A DNA stretch of 44,271 bases from an uncultured Ellagibacter sp. (GTDB lineage Bacteria; Actinomycetota; Coriobacteriia; Coriobacteriales; Eggerthellaceae). Positions 10,338-18,601 of this stretch are shown here, piece after piece. The DNA is taken from assembly GCF_934636505.1 (NCBI RefSeq), contig NZ_CAKUAL010000011.1, positions 1 through 44,271 on the forward strand, read 5' to 3'. A program made the position numbers and the translations under genes. The notes under the pieces were generated by a model. The model had not been told where the DNA came from. It made no database searches and was given only the letters and a program-made list of their open reading frames with translations. The stretch's first letter is position 1, and each line of letters opens with the position of its first letter.

Positions 10338-11942
10338 ATGGACAGCTCTGAACTCAACCATAATTGGAACAACGTTTGCGAACAGGTGAAGACGTACAAC
10401 AACGTCGACGCATCGCAGGTCAACGCCTTTTTCTCGCGCCTCGTTCCCCAGGCGATGAGCGAGGGTTTCCTGATGCTTACCGCCGACAACGACTTCATCA
10501 AGTCATGGGTCGAGCAGCACTATCTCGAAATTATCAAACAGGCACTGAACGACCTTTTCCACGTGCCTTTCAACGTCATCCTCGCCGTAGACGCCGCGTC
10601 GGCTGCACCTGCGGTGGCGCCAGCAAGCCCTCAGGCGGCCACCCGCGAGCCCTTAAGCACGCCCGCCGCCCCGGCGATAACGCCCCCAAGCGAGACCGTT
10701 GTGCCCGCGCGCGAATATTCGCCAGCGATCATCTCGTCCTTTCCCTCGGTTGACCAGCCTCAAGTCGCGCAACCTCAACCAGATCAAGAACGGCGGGCGG
10801 CATTCGACGATCATTTCGAGTCGCCCTCGGTCGGGCACTCCTCAGAGGAACAGCCGCCGGCGCCCGCGGCGCCTCACAAACGCGCGGAGGGACCGGCTTC
10901 CCTCACTTTCGAGAACTTCGTCATTGGCGATTCCAACCGAATGGCCTACTCGATGGCCGTCGATGTCGCGGAAACTCCTGGCAAGATGCACCTCAATCCG
11001 CTTTTCATCTACGGCAAGAGCGGGCTGGGGAAAACGCACCTTTTGCGCGCGATTCAAAACTACATCAACGAGACGCGACCGCAGCTGAAGGTGACCTACG
11101 TCGATTCCGCAGAGCTGCTCTCGGATTATATGGAAGCCTCGGTGGCGCATGACAAGGAAAAATCGAGCTACCGCAACTTCAAGCAGCGCTACGAGGAATC
11201 CGATGTGCTGCTCATCGACGACGTGCAATACTTCCAGGGCAAGAAGCAGACGCTCGATATCGTGTTCCAGATTTTCAACAAGATGACTGACCAGGGAAAA
11301 CAGGTTGTCCTTTCCGCTGACCGCGCACCTAAAAACATCGATATCGACGAGCGCTACATCACCCGATTCAACTCCGGCGGAACCTTCGACATCCAGCCAC
11401 CCGAAATCGAAACAAAGCTCGGCATCGTGAAAAGCTTCATCGAGGAGTACCGCGAAAGCGAAGGGGACCCGTCTTTTTCCATCTCGAGCGACATCCAGAT
11501 GTACATCGCCGAGAACTCCAGCTCGAATATCCGCGAACTGAAAAGCGCCGTCACCAAGATCATCTATCAGATGGCGTTCACCCACAACTCCGACCTGACG
11601 CTCGACGACGTGCGCGGCGTGCTCGAGAGCCACTTCTCCGGCGGCCCCTCGAAAAGGCTCGCCGTCGCCGACATCCAGCGCGAGGTGGAGAACTACTACA
11701 AGATCAGTCACAGCGATATGGTGGGGAAGAAAAGGCCACGTCATATCACCTACGCAAGGAAAATCGCGATGTACCTCTGCCGCCAGATGCTCGATTTGCC
11801 CTTCAACGACATCGGCAAGAAGTTCAACCGCGACCACACGACCGTGCTCTATTCGGTGAGCGACGTCGAGAAACAGCTGAAGGAAAGCCGCGACATGAAC
11901 GAGGAAATCGAAGCGCTGAAGATGATCATTCGCGATCTGTAG
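10338..11942 (+). CDS. dnaA: Chromosomal replication initiator protein DnaA
   Basis: DnaA binds DnaA boxes and melts oriC in its ATP form. From ATG 10338, with GGGAG six bases upstream, the protein has 534 residues. Domain I covers about residues 1-85. Domain II (85-190) is a Pro/Ala-rich linker that is longer than average. The AAA+ domain has Walker A IYGKSGLGKTH (near 225-235) and Walker B VLLIDDVQYFQGK. Domain IV carries the DnaA signature FNRDHTTVLYSVSDVEKQL. Unusually, dnaA is not upstream of dnaN but is divergent from it across the origin, and it is read toward rpmH. Confidence 0.97.
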   Translation: MDSSELNHNWNNVCEQVKTYNNVDASQVNAFFSRLVPQAMSEGFLMLTADNDFIKSWVEQHYLEIIKQALNDLFHVPFNVILAVDAASAAPAVAPASPQAATREPLSTPAAPAITPPSETVVPAREYSPAIISSFPSVDQPQVAQPQPDQERRAAFDDHFESPSVGHSSEEQPPAPAAPHKRAEGPASLTFENFVIGDSNRMAYSMAVDVAETPGKMHLNPLFIYGKSGLGKTHLLRAIQNYINETRPQLKVTYVDSAELLSDYMEASVAHDKEKSSYRNFKQRYEESDVLLIDDVQYFQGKKQTLDIVFQIFNKMTDQGKQVVLSADRAPKNIDIDERYITRFNSGGTFDIQPPEIETKLGIVKSFIEEYRESEGDPSFSISSDIQMYIAENSSSNIRELKSAVTKIIYQMAFTHNSDLTLDDVRGVLESHFSGGPSKRLAVADIQREVENYYKISHSDMVGKKRPRHITYARKIAMYLCRQMLDLPFNDIGKKFNRDHTTVLYSVSDVEKQLKESRDMNEEIEALKMIIRDL

Positions 11943-12477
11943 AACAATCCACCATTCCCCTTTTGCCTGCTCAAAGCCTTCTAAGTGGTGTTGAAAGCGA
12001 GGGGAATAGGTGTGTCTGAGGTCAGATAGGGGGAGGTGAGCAACCGTACGTGCTCATGGAGGGCGGCAAGCAGCCTCGGCCTATGCTTGAAAACCTGCTC
12101 AACAACCGGGGAAGAAACAGTAGAAAACCGACGGTTTGCGGTGGAGTGATAACGAAAGCGATAATTCACGTTGGAAAGAAGAACACGCTCTCTACCGAGG
12201 AAAATGGATGAGAAAAGCGCTTCCACCTGGGAAAATACTTCTTTTTCAAGCAATCCCCCGCGCTTATTATCATTACAAAGAGAAACATATATATAAAAAA
12301 GAAAGGACAGAGAATAAGAAGGGCATCATTTTGGTCGGAGGCGCACCGCCGATCAAAAGACCAGCTTGATATGAAATCTTTCTAAAATGCACTGTTCTTC
12401 AATGGCTTCTGTGTTATATAATTTAGAAGTTACTCTGCATCCAGCTTGAATTAACAGATCATGAAAGGGATAGAGAT
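11943..12477. other. 535-base region between dnaA and rpmH without a gene
   Basis: No coding frame here looks credible. The part nearest dnaA is moderately GC-rich; a purine-rich, AT-rich run lies at about 12270-12320. A hairpin with UUUUGGUC/GAUCAAAA arms sits at about 12331-12358 but has no T-run. A TATAAT at 12417-12422 probably serves rpmH. No clear DnaA box was found, so this does not look like a second origin half. Confidence 0.6.
12417..12422 (+). promoter_or_regulatory. -10 element for rpmH
   Basis: TATAAT lies 55 bases before the rpmH start. No clear -35 is seen. It probably drives rpmH, rnpA, yidD and yidC. Confidence 0.5.
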
Positions 12478-12612
12478 ATGAAACGTACGTATCAGCCGAA
12501 CAAGCGCAAGCGTGCCAAGTGCCACGGCTTCCGTTCTCGCATGGCAACCAAGGGCGGCCGCGCCGTGCTCAAGGCTCGCCGCAACAAGGGGCGCAAGCGT
12601 CTCTGCGTGTAG
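12478..12612 (+). CDS. rpmH: 50S ribosomal protein L34
   Basis: The 44-residue, strongly basic protein starts MKRTYQPNKRKRAKCHGFRS and ends in KGRKRLCV, close to the universal L34 pattern. L34 is a small protein of the large ribosomal subunit. The ribosome site AAAGGGAT lies upstream of the ATG. It is followed by rnpA after 12 bases, the conserved rpmH-rnpA-yidD-yidC order. Confidence 0.97.
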   Translation: MKRTYQPNKRKRAKCHGFRSRMATKGGRAVLKARRNKGRKRLCV

Positions 12613-12624
12613 CGGGGCTTTTCG

Positions 12625-12978
12625 TTGGATATCATTAAATCCAGCGCAGAGATCTCCGAGATGTTCTCGCGAGGAAAACGGATTCATACTCCTTTTCTCA
12701 CGATAGTCTACGCCTCGGAGAAAACAGAGGGGGCAGTGCAACACGACCTAAGGGGTCGTGTTGCTTTTATTGCAGGGAAAAAGCACGGCAACGCGGTGTG
12801 GCGCAATTCAGCGAAGCGCCGCATGCGCGCAATCTGTCGTGATCTGCAAGGCCCTTGGGCGGGCTATGATGTGATATTTCTCGCAAAGTCGCCCGTCACC
12901 CGCGCTTCTTATAGTAAAGTGCTAACGGCATGCGCCAAGGTAGTCGAAGGATCAGAATTGGTCGCCAAAGGGGATTAG
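12625..12978 (+). CDS. rnpA: Ribonuclease P protein component
   Basis: RnpA is the protein subunit of RNase P, which matures tRNA 5' ends with the M1-type RNA. The 117-residue protein has the N-terminal I-I-K-S-S-A-E-I-S-E-M-F-S-R-G-K-R pattern and the signature GNAVWRNSAKRRMRAICRD, where the family usually has GNAVxRNRxKRxxRE. The TTG start at 12625 is preferred because the N-terminal IKSS region is conserved; ATG 12661 would remove it. The stop lies three bases before the yidD start. Confidence 0.95.
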   Translation: MDIIKSSAEISEMFSRGKRIHTPFLTIVYASEKTEGAVQHDLRGRVAFIAGKKHGNAVWRNSAKRRMRAICRDLQGPWAGYDVIFLAKSPVTRASYSKVLTACAKVVEGSELVAKGD

Positions 12979-12980
12979 CC

Positions 12981-13223
12981 ATGGTCGATATGCGCAGTAC
13001 GTTGAAGGGGTTGCCGGTCAAGCTGGCTCTTCTTCTCATCAAGTTCTATCGTGCTGCCATCTCGCCGTTGTTCCCTTCCTGCTGCCGATTCACGCCGACA
13101 TGTTCGGAGTACGCTATGATTGCGTTTCGTCGCTACGGCTTCAAAAAGGGATTTGTCCTCACTGCGAAGCGCATCTTGAAGTGCCGTCCGGGAGGACCTT
13201 ACGGATACGATCCTGTTCCGTAG
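12981..13223 (+). CDS. yidD: Membrane protein insertion efficiency factor YidD
   Basis: The 80-residue protein has the YidD core: IKFYRAAISPLFPSCCRF, then TPTCSEYAMIAFRRYG and GGPYGYDPVP. YidD is a small amphipathic membrane-associated protein that assists insertion by YidC. ATG 12981 is preceded by GGGG a few bases upstream; an in-frame ATG at 12990 is a second option. It sits between rnpA and yidC as usual. Confidence 0.94.
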   Translation: MVDMRSTLKGLPVKLALLLIKFYRAAISPLFPSCCRFTPTCSEYAMIAFRRYGFKKGFVLTAKRILKCRPGGPYGYDPVP

Positions 13224-13253
13224 GGTTCCCTTTGGTATATAGAAGGGAATGCT

Positions 13254-14027
13254 ATGTGGGAAGTCATTAAGGACTGGGTCTTCGATGTCATCCAGTTCTT
13301 CTACAATGGCGTGGGCGACTGGGGTATGGCGATTATCATCATCACCATTATCTTCCGCATCATCGTTGCTCCGCTCGTTCACAAGTCGACGACTGCAAAC
13401 TTCGCTATGCAGAAGGTTCAGCCGCTGCTTCAGGAAATTCAGACGAAGTTCGCCGACGATCCTGTTCGCCAGCGCGAGGAGATGCAGCGCCTTTATGCGG
13501 AGACCAAGTTCAATCCGCTTGCTGGCTGCCTCCCGATGCTCATTCAGATGCCTGTCTTCATCGCTCTGTATCAGGTGCTCTATAGCATGGTCGACCGTAT
13601 GCCCGAAGGCATGACGTATCAGTTCTACCATCTTGTACCTGACCTGACGAAGAATCCGGCAACGGCGATGGGCGAGGGTTTTATTGCCTTCATTCCGTAT
13701 CTCATCCTTATGCTTGTATTCGCGTTTGTCACCTTTGCTCCTATGCTCCTTCAGCAGAAGAACAGCAAGGACCAGAATCAGAAACGCCAGATGCTCATGA
13801 TGTCCGGCATTATGTCGCTGTTCATGCTCTGGATTTCCTGGTCCGCTCCCGCAGGCGTGCTTTTGTTCTGGGGCGCTTCTTCGATCTTCGCGGTTATTCA
13901 GCAGCAGCTCACGATGCATTTCCTGAAAAAGAAAGACGCTGAGGAAGAGGCTGTCGCCGAGGTTGCGCCGGTGAAAATCGACGTTACCCGCAAGGTGAAG
14001 AAGCCTCGTCCCACTAAGAAGCGTTAA
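13254..14027 (+). CDS. yidC: Membrane protein insertase YidC/Oxa1
   Basis: YidC inserts and folds inner-membrane proteins with or without SecYEG. The 257-residue protein is the short Gram-positive form without the large periplasmic domain. The first segment has I-I-F-R-I-I-V-A-P-L with the conserved hydrophilic-groove Arg. It continues with the cytoplasmic hairpin around QKVQPLLQEIQTKFADD, the FNPLAGCLPMLIQMPVFIALY motif and two to three later membrane segments. The basic C-terminal tail ends KKPRPTKKR. No lipobox is seen. A parS palindrome starts two bases after the stop. Confidence 0.95.
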   Translation: MWEVIKDWVFDVIQFFYNGVGDWGMAIIIITIIFRIIVAPLVHKSTTANFAMQKVQPLLQEIQTKFADDPVRQREEMQRLYAETKFNPLAGCLPMLIQMPVFIALYQVLYSMVDRMPEGMTYQFYHLVPDLTKNPATAMGEGFIAFIPYLILMLVFAFVTFAPMLLQQKNSKDQNQKRQMLMMSGIMSLFMLWISWSAPAGVLLFWGASSIFAVIQQQLTMHFLKKKDAEEEAVAEVAPVKIDVTRKVKKPRPTKKR

Positions 14028-14028
14028 T

Positions 14029-14044
14029 TGTTTCACGTGAAACA
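14029..14044. other. parS site 2 (yidC-khpB gap)
   Basis: Perfect TGTTTCACGTGAAACA directly after the yidC stop and 13 bases before the khpB start. It occupies nearly all the gap. Confidence 0.95.
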
Positions 14045-14056
14045 TGAGGAGTAGCT

Positions 14057-14548
14057 ATGAGTGAAGATCAGATCGAAGTCACGGAAGAAGAGCTCGACGC
14101 TATCGCCGATACCGCTATTGCCGCTTTGCAGGACATCCTGAAATATTTCAACGTTGGCGAAGTGACGATCGATGAATATGAAGGTGACGAAGGAGAGCTT
14201 ATCCTCGATATCACCGGCGACGATCTTGCAGTGCTGATCGGTCGACATGGCCGCACGCTCGACGCCTTGCAGTTCGTCGTTTCCGCTATCACCGTCCGTT
14301 CGATGGGCTTTCGCTATCCTGTCATCGTCGACGTCGAGGGATACAAAAGCCGTCAACGCGAGAAGCTCGAGTCTATCGCGCGCTCCACTGCTAATAAGGC
14401 CGCAAGCCAACATCGCAGCGTGAAGATGAGACCGATGACTCCCTACGAGCGCCGAATCGTTCACATTGCACTTCGAGACGATGATCGCGTCGATACCGCT
14501 TCCGAAGGCGAAGGAAGCGCCCGGCATGTGGTAGTCGTTCCCCGTTAA
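14057..14548 (+). CDS. khpB: RNA-binding protein KhpB/Jag (KH and R3H domains)
   Basis: The 163-residue protein has a KH domain with the loop LIGRHGRTLDALQFVV (about residues 60-77) and an R3H domain with M-T-P-Y-E-R-R-I-V-H near residue 115. It ends in the conserved T-x-SEGEGSARHVVVVPR. KhpB with KhpA forms an RNA chaperone and is linked to cell division and cell-wall control in Gram-positives. The separate N-terminal Jag_N domain is replaced by a short acidic segment. A GAGGAG ribosome site precedes the ATG. It lies in the conserved yidC-jag-rsmG order and ends at a strong terminator. Confidence 0.92.
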   Translation: MSEDQIEVTEEELDAIADTAIAALQDILKYFNVGEVTIDEYEGDEGELILDITGDDLAVLIGRHGRTLDALQFVVSAITVRSMGFRYPVIVDVEGYKSRQREKLESIARSTANKAASQHRSVKMRPMTPYERRIVHIALRDDDRVDTASEGEGSARHVVVVPR

Positions 14549-14558
14549 ACTTACTTGA

Positions 14559-14596
14559 AGCCGGGATGTTTCGAAGAGAAGCATCCCGGCTTTTTT
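14559..14596 (+). terminator. Intrinsic terminator after khpB
   Basis: A perfect 10-base-pair stem AGCCGGGATG/CATCCCGGCT is followed by a run of six T. It ends the rpmH-khpB group just before rsmG. Confidence 0.92.
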
Positions 14597-14612
14597 GTTA
14601 TAAGGAGCAAAA

Positions 14613-15257
14613 ATGGACGTCATCGAGCGTTACCTTGATGAGGTACTTGTAGCGAACGAGACCACCAACCTCACCCGTATCGTATCCCGTGAAAGTGCGG
14701 AGATCTTGCATGTCGAAGATTCACTTGCAGGGCTGAACTACGTAAACGAGGCCCCTGATGGGCCTTATGTCGATTTGGGCACCGGCGGAGGATTTCCAGG
14801 GGTGCCGCTTGCGGTGAAGACTGGTCGTGACACCCTGCTCGTCGACTCGGTCAAGAAGAAAATCACAATCATTCAAGGGATTGTTGACAAGCTGGGTATC
14901 AGCAACGTTTCCACTTATGCTGGCCGCATCGAAGATCTGGGTCGAGAGATGCCCTCTCATTTTGCTGTCGCCACGGCGCGTGCTCTTTCACAGCTTCCTT
15001 CTTTGATGGAGCTTGCCTCTCCGCTCCTCTTCGAGGGTGGATTGCTTATATGCTATAAATCTCATCTTTCCGATGAGGAGCGGAGTCATGCGCTCTCTCT
15101 TGAGGATAAGCTCGGGTTGAAGTGTATTCATGAAGATACGTTCACGTTGTCGGATGGTGAAACGACTCGTTGTATGTTCGTGATGCGGAAGTTCAAGGAC
15201 GCTAAAGTGAAATTACCCCGCAAAACGGGTTTGGCCCAAAAACGTCCCTTGAAATAA
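14613..15257 (+). CDS. rsmG: 16S rRNA (guanine527-N7)-methyltransferase RsmG
   Basis: RsmG methylates G527 of 16S rRNA using S-adenosylmethionine; loss of it gives low-level streptomycin resistance in many bacteria. The 214-residue protein has N-L-T-R-I near residue 20, the SAM loop VDLGTGGGFPGVPLAV near residue 53, and LLVDSVKKKITII followed by A-R-A-L. The ATG has AAGGAG upstream. A parS site lies between it and parA. The basic C-terminal tail K-L-P-R-K-T-G is usual for the family. Confidence 0.95.
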   Translation: MDVIERYLDEVLVANETTNLTRIVSRESAEILHVEDSLAGLNYVNEAPDGPYVDLGTGGGFPGVPLAVKTGRDTLLVDSVKKKITIIQGIVDKLGISNVSTYAGRIEDLGREMPSHFAVATARALSQLPSLMELASPLLFEGGLLICYKSHLSDEERSHALSLEDKLGLKCIHEDTFTLSDGETTRCMFVMRKFKDAKVKLPRKTGLAQKRPLK

Positions 15258-15283
15258 TCGATTCTCGCAGAATCGTTGCAGGA

Positions 15284-15299
15284 TGTTTCACGTGAAACA
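15284..15299. other. parS site 3 (rsmG-parA gap)
   Basis: Perfect parS whose flanks extend the palindrome to 20 bases. It lies 37 bases before the parA start, so ParB bound here could also influence parAB transcription. Confidence 0.95.
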
Positions 15300-15336
15300 T
15301 CTATACTTAATCGAAGTTCAAGAAAGGGGGCCATAG

Positions 15337-16326
15337 GTGGGTTGGTTCGATAGTCTAAAACGTGAAAGAAAAGAAGCTCAGGCTGTCACTGAAGTTAAAG
15401 AACCGATTGTTGGGTCGGTTCCTGCCGTGGACAACGAAGAGGAAACGGTGGAAGAGGAGTACCAGGTGATCGAAAGGGAGCCTGCTCCTCAAATCGAAGA
15501 CCAGTCCCGCACTGTGCCCGTGAAAACCTACGCCGAAAAGAAGGCAGTGACCCACGTTGTGGGGCAGACCAAGGTTATTGCGATTATCAACCAAAAAGGC
15601 GGCGTCGGGAAATCGACGACGGCTATCAATCTCTCGGCTGCACTTGGAGAGATGGGAAAGCAAGTTCTTCTTATCGATCTTGACCCGCAGGGTAACTCCT
15701 CTAGTGGTTTAGGTGTTGAGAAGAACAGGGTTTCCCGTTGCATTTACGATGCGCTTCTTAATGACATTCCTCTGACCGATATCATCATTCCCGATGTGTC
15801 GAAGGGGCTCGATGTTGTTCCGGCAACAATCAATTTGGCAGGCGCCGAAGTTGAGCTGGTTTCGGAGATGGCTCGCGAGAATCGTCTTAAGGATGCTATC
15901 GGTCCGATGCGCGGACGTTACGATTATGTATTCATCGACTGTCCGCCTTCGCTTGGCTTGCTTACGATCAATGCGCTCGTTGCCGCCGACAAGCTGCTTA
16001 TTCCCATTCAGTGCGAGTTCTACGCATTGGAAGGTGTGACAAAACTTCTCGATTCGATGAAACGTGTCAAATCGCGCCTCAATCCGTCGCTCGATATTTA
16101 CGGTGTCCTCCTTACGATGTCCGACAACCGCACGACGCTTTCGCGACAAGTTTCCGATGAGGTACGTCGTTATTTCGGGAAGATTGTCTTCGAGACTTCC
16201 ATCCCGCGTACGGTGAAGCTTTCCGAGGCTCCCAGTTTTGGGCAGCCAATTACACAGTATGACCCGACGGGTAAAGGTGCCCAGTCATATATCGATCTAG
16301 CGAAGGAAGTGATTTCCCGTGGCTAA
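15337..16326 (+). CDS. parA: Chromosome partitioning ATPase ParA (Soj)
   Basis: ParA is a Walker ATPase that moves ParB-parS complexes. The 329-residue protein starts at a GTG with AAAGGGGG upstream. Residues 1-75 are an acidic N-terminal extension not present in minimal Soj proteins. The deviant Walker A KGGVGKSTTAINLS starts at Lys87, and LLIDLDPQGNSSSGLG and YVFIDCPPSLGLLTINAL follow. The last codons overlap the parB start by eight bases, so the two are translationally coupled. Confidence 0.95.
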   Translation: MGWFDSLKRERKEAQAVTEVKEPIVGSVPAVDNEEETVEEEYQVIEREPAPQIEDQSRTVPVKTYAEKKAVTHVVGQTKVIAIINQKGGVGKSTTAINLSAALGEMGKQVLLIDLDPQGNSSSGLGVEKNRVSRCIYDALLNDIPLTDIIIPDVSKGLDVVPATINLAGAEVELVSEMARENRLKDAIGPMRGRYDYVFIDCPPSLGLLTINALVAADKLLIPIQCEFYALEGVTKLLDSMKRVKSRLNPSLDIYGVLLTMSDNRTTLSRQVSDEVRRYFGKIVFETSIPRTVKLSEAPSFGQPITQYDPTGKGAQSYIDLAKEVISRG

Positions 16327-17416
16327 ATCCACGAAAGGCGGCTTAGGTCGCGGATTAGATGCTCTTCTTGGCTCGTATGAGGATACCGTTAAGGCAACCC
16401 CGGCTCCTGTTCCTACAGCTCGTCCGGCTCAGATTCCCGCTCCCTCCCAGCGTCGGTTGGAGGAAGAGGAAGTGCTCGAACGCGAGGAAATTAACGAGAC
16501 CTATCCTGAAGACAACATCCACATCAAGGGAGTTGTCCAGCGCCGCGCTGCCGTTCAGGCTCCCGCTGCTGCAGCTGCGAGCGAGGTTGTTCCCCATGAG
16601 CCCTCTCCGCGCGTCGTGGAAAAAATTACGAACGAGGTTCCCATCGACTCGGTCCGCCCGAACCCCGATCAGCCTCGAACTCAATTCAAGAAGGAGGAAC
16701 TTCAGGAGCTTTCGTCCTCTATCGAGGCTCACGGTCTCTTGCAGCCAATTCTTGTGAGGAAAACAGGCTCGGACACGTATGAGATTATCGCTGGCGAGCG
16801 TCGTTGGCAGGCATGCAAGATGGCAGGCCTTAAGAAGATTCCCATTTGCATCAAAGAGGCTGACGACGATAACTCGCTCGAGCTCGCGCTCATCGAAAAC
16901 ATCCAGCGCTCGAATCTGAACCCCATTGAGGAAGCGTATGGGTATCGTCGTCTTATGGAACGTCGCAACATGACGCAATCCGAGGTCGCGCAGGTGATGT
17001 CCAAGGGTCGTTCCACGGTTGCTAACGCGCTTCGTTTGCTCGACCTTCCCGAGCGCGCCCAGCAGCTGCTGTTCGAAGAGAAAATCACTGCTGGTCACGC
17101 TCGCGCCATTCTCTCCATTCCCTCGAAGGAGGGGCGCGAGAAGCTGACGCAAAAGCTTGTCGATGAGAAGCTGTCGGTTCGCGAGACGGAGGCAATCGCC
17201 CGCCTGCTTTCGGGTAAGAAGGATTCAGCCGAGTCGACGCCGCGCACGCCGACGCCTGCTGCGTTCAAATCGGTTGCCAAATCACTGCGCCGCACGTTCG
17301 GGACCAACGTGCGTGTCAAGACAGTGAAGGGTAAGAATAAGATTGAGATCGAGTTCAAGGATGAAGAAGATCTTGAGCGTATCTTCAAGGAGATGACCTC
17401 TTCTCGCGACATGTAA
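16319..17416 (+). CDS. parB: Chromosome partitioning protein ParB (Spo0J)
   Basis: ParB is a parS-binding CTPase clamp that loads condensin and stimulates ParA. The 365-residue protein begins with the ParA-contacting basic motif KGGLGRGLDALLG. The CTP-binding motifs are recognisable: PNPDQPR near residue 115, GERRWQA, and ENIQRSNLNPIEEA. The helix-turn-helix is around M-T-Q-S-E-V-A-Q-V-M-S-K-G-R-S-T-V-A-N. The C-terminal dimer domain ends the protein. Residues 20-100 are a variable linker. GTG start, overlapping parA. Eight exact parS sites in the window are its expected targets. Confidence 0.96.
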   Translation: MAKSTKGGLGRGLDALLGSYEDTVKATPAPVPTARPAQIPAPSQRRLEEEEVLEREEINETYPEDNIHIKGVVQRRAAVQAPAAAAASEVVPHEPSPRVVEKITNEVPIDSVRPNPDQPRTQFKKEELQELSSSIEAHGLLQPILVRKTGSDTYEIIAGERRWQACKMAGLKKIPICIKEADDDNSLELALIENIQRSNLNPIEEAYGYRRLMERRNMTQSEVAQVMSKGRSTVANALRLLDLPERAQQLLFEEKITAGHARAILSIPSKEGREKLTQKLVDEKLSVRETEAIARLLSGKKDSAESTPRTPTPAAFKSVAKSLRRTFGTNVRVKTVKGKNKIEIEFKDEEDLERIFKEMTSSRDM

Positions 17417-17454
17417 GGCGAGATAAGTCTCTCATCTGAACATGGAGTCGAAAA

Positions 17455-17497
17455 AAGCTCCCTCGTCTCTTAGGTTGGACGAGGGAGCTTCATTTTT
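17455..17497 (+). terminator. Intrinsic terminator after parB
   Basis: A perfect 13-base-pair stem (17455-17467 with 17478-17490) is followed by CATTTTT. Confidence 0.92.
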
Positions 17498-17533
17498 ATC
17501 CCAAGTTATTGGGAAGTGTAATTTTTAGGTTAT

Positions 17534-17571
17534 AAAAAAGAGAGGTCGCCGAATTATCTCGGTGACCTCTC
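17534..17571 (-). terminator. Intrinsic terminator of the lipoprotein gene
   Basis: On the minus strand a 13-position stem with one wobble (17571-17559 with 17552-17540) is followed by CTTTTTTAT. It lies downstream of the lipoprotein gene stop. Confidence 0.87.
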
Positions 17572-17646
17572 ATAAACTTTACCTTCTATTGTTCTCCCTG
17601 CAAGATCAAGGTTCGACCTTGTCGGGAGAAGCGATTTGGGAGTTTG

Positions 17647-18285
17647 TTACTTGGCTTCCCAAAGCGTGAGGTTGTTGTCGGTTGCAAACTTCTCGACGGT
17701 CGTGTCCATGCCTGCCTTATGAGCGGCGTCATAATCCGTCGCAAATTCGACACCCTCGAGGAAGGCCTTGACGGCGGCATCATCGAGCGTCGTCTCGTAC
17801 AGGGTTACCTCAGCGTACAACCCATCAGCGATATCCGTGTAAAGAACTACGCTCGGCTGTTTGTTCCAGGTGAAATTGAGCGTCTTCCACGTGTATTTGT
17901 CCAATTTGACATCGTCGCCCGCCGTGTACTTGTCCTTCGCTGCAGCCTTGTCGAACTGCTCTTGAGCGGTACCTTCATCGATTTCGACGTCAATAATCTT
18001 ATCGGGGTTCTCGATATTGCGGAATTCGACAATGTTGAGCGGGGAGCTGTTGCCGTTGGGGCCCGTCAGCCCGTAGCCTTCGGGCATCTCGCCCTTGAAC
18101 ATGTAGAAGTCGACTGCCTTGCTCTCTTCCTGCGTGGTCGGAGCCGTTTTTTCACTCGATGCAGCGCTGTTGTTCGATGAGGAATTGTCGCTTGAGGTGG
18201 ACTGGCCCCCGCCGCAGGCGGTAAGGCCGAAGCAGAGGGCGATTGTCGAGGCGGCGATTACGATGGTCTTGGTGATAGATCTCAT
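17647..18285 (-). CDS. Predicted lipoprotein of unknown function
   Basis: The 212-residue protein has a clear lipoprotein signal: positively charged start MRSITK, a hydrophobic run, and lipobox LTAC with Cys24 as lipidation site. A Ser/Asn/Thr-rich linker (about residues 28-55) tethers the rest to the outer face of the membrane. The mature part (about 60-212) is a compact, acidic domain with no motif I recognise. ATG 18285 has AAGGAG upstream and gives a proper signal peptide, whereas the longer frame does not. It is monocistronic, with its own terminator, and lies on the lagging strand. Confidence 0.82.
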   Translation of the reverse strand: MRSITKTIVIAASTIALCFGLTACGGGQSTSSDNSSSNNSAASSEKTAPTTQEESKAVDFYMFKGEMPEGYGLTGPNGNSSPLNIVEFRNIENPDKIIDVEIDEGTAQEQFDKAAAKDKYTAGDDVKLDKYTWKTLNFTWNKQPSVVLYTDIADGLYAEVTLYETTLDDAAVKAFLEGVEFATDYDAAHKAGMDTTVEKFATDNNLTLWEAK

Positions 18286-18601
18286 GAGCTCCACACTCCT
18301 TCTTGTCGGTAGATAAACCCTTGAAATTTCGCTACCTGACAACGTATTTTTAACGCATGTAATGGACAACCCAGCGAAGTCTCATTTTTCATGCACTATT
18401 GGTTCCTCATGGCTAATTTTCAAAGGCAAGGTTTGAGGTTATCTCGGTCTTGGATGAACATCAGTTCTCGTGCGAAGCGTTCAGGTTTCGCGTAAAGAAC
18501 GAAGGGTAAAGAAAAGGCCGCCGACTACTGTCGACGACCTTAGTTAACACTTCTATCAGCTAGAAGAAACTTGCGAGTGAAGGAATGGGTTCCTCATTCG
18601 A
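18286..18601. other. 316-base gap between the lipoprotein gene and rlmN
   Basis: It holds the lipoprotein ribosome site (18294-18300), presumably its promoter (none clear to me), and the rlmN terminator at 18509-18541. I see no gene. Confidence 0.6.
18509..18541 (-). terminator. Terminator of rlmN
   Basis: On the minus strand a 12-position stem with two weak pairs (18541-18530 with 18525-18514) is followed by TTCTTT. It lies about 60 bases past the rlmN stop. Confidence 0.7.

Noticed and set aside
11981..12253. A 90-codon minus-strand frame between dnaA and rpmH.
   Set aside because: No ribosome site, no recognisable domain, and odd composition; treated as non-coding.
12361..12449. CCAGCTTGA repeated at 12361 and 12441.
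   Set aside because: Nine bases are too short and the flanks do not match; probably chance.
11943..12477. A second half of a bipartite origin downstream of dnaA.
   Set aside because: No clear DnaA box was found, only distant CTTCCACC-like strings.
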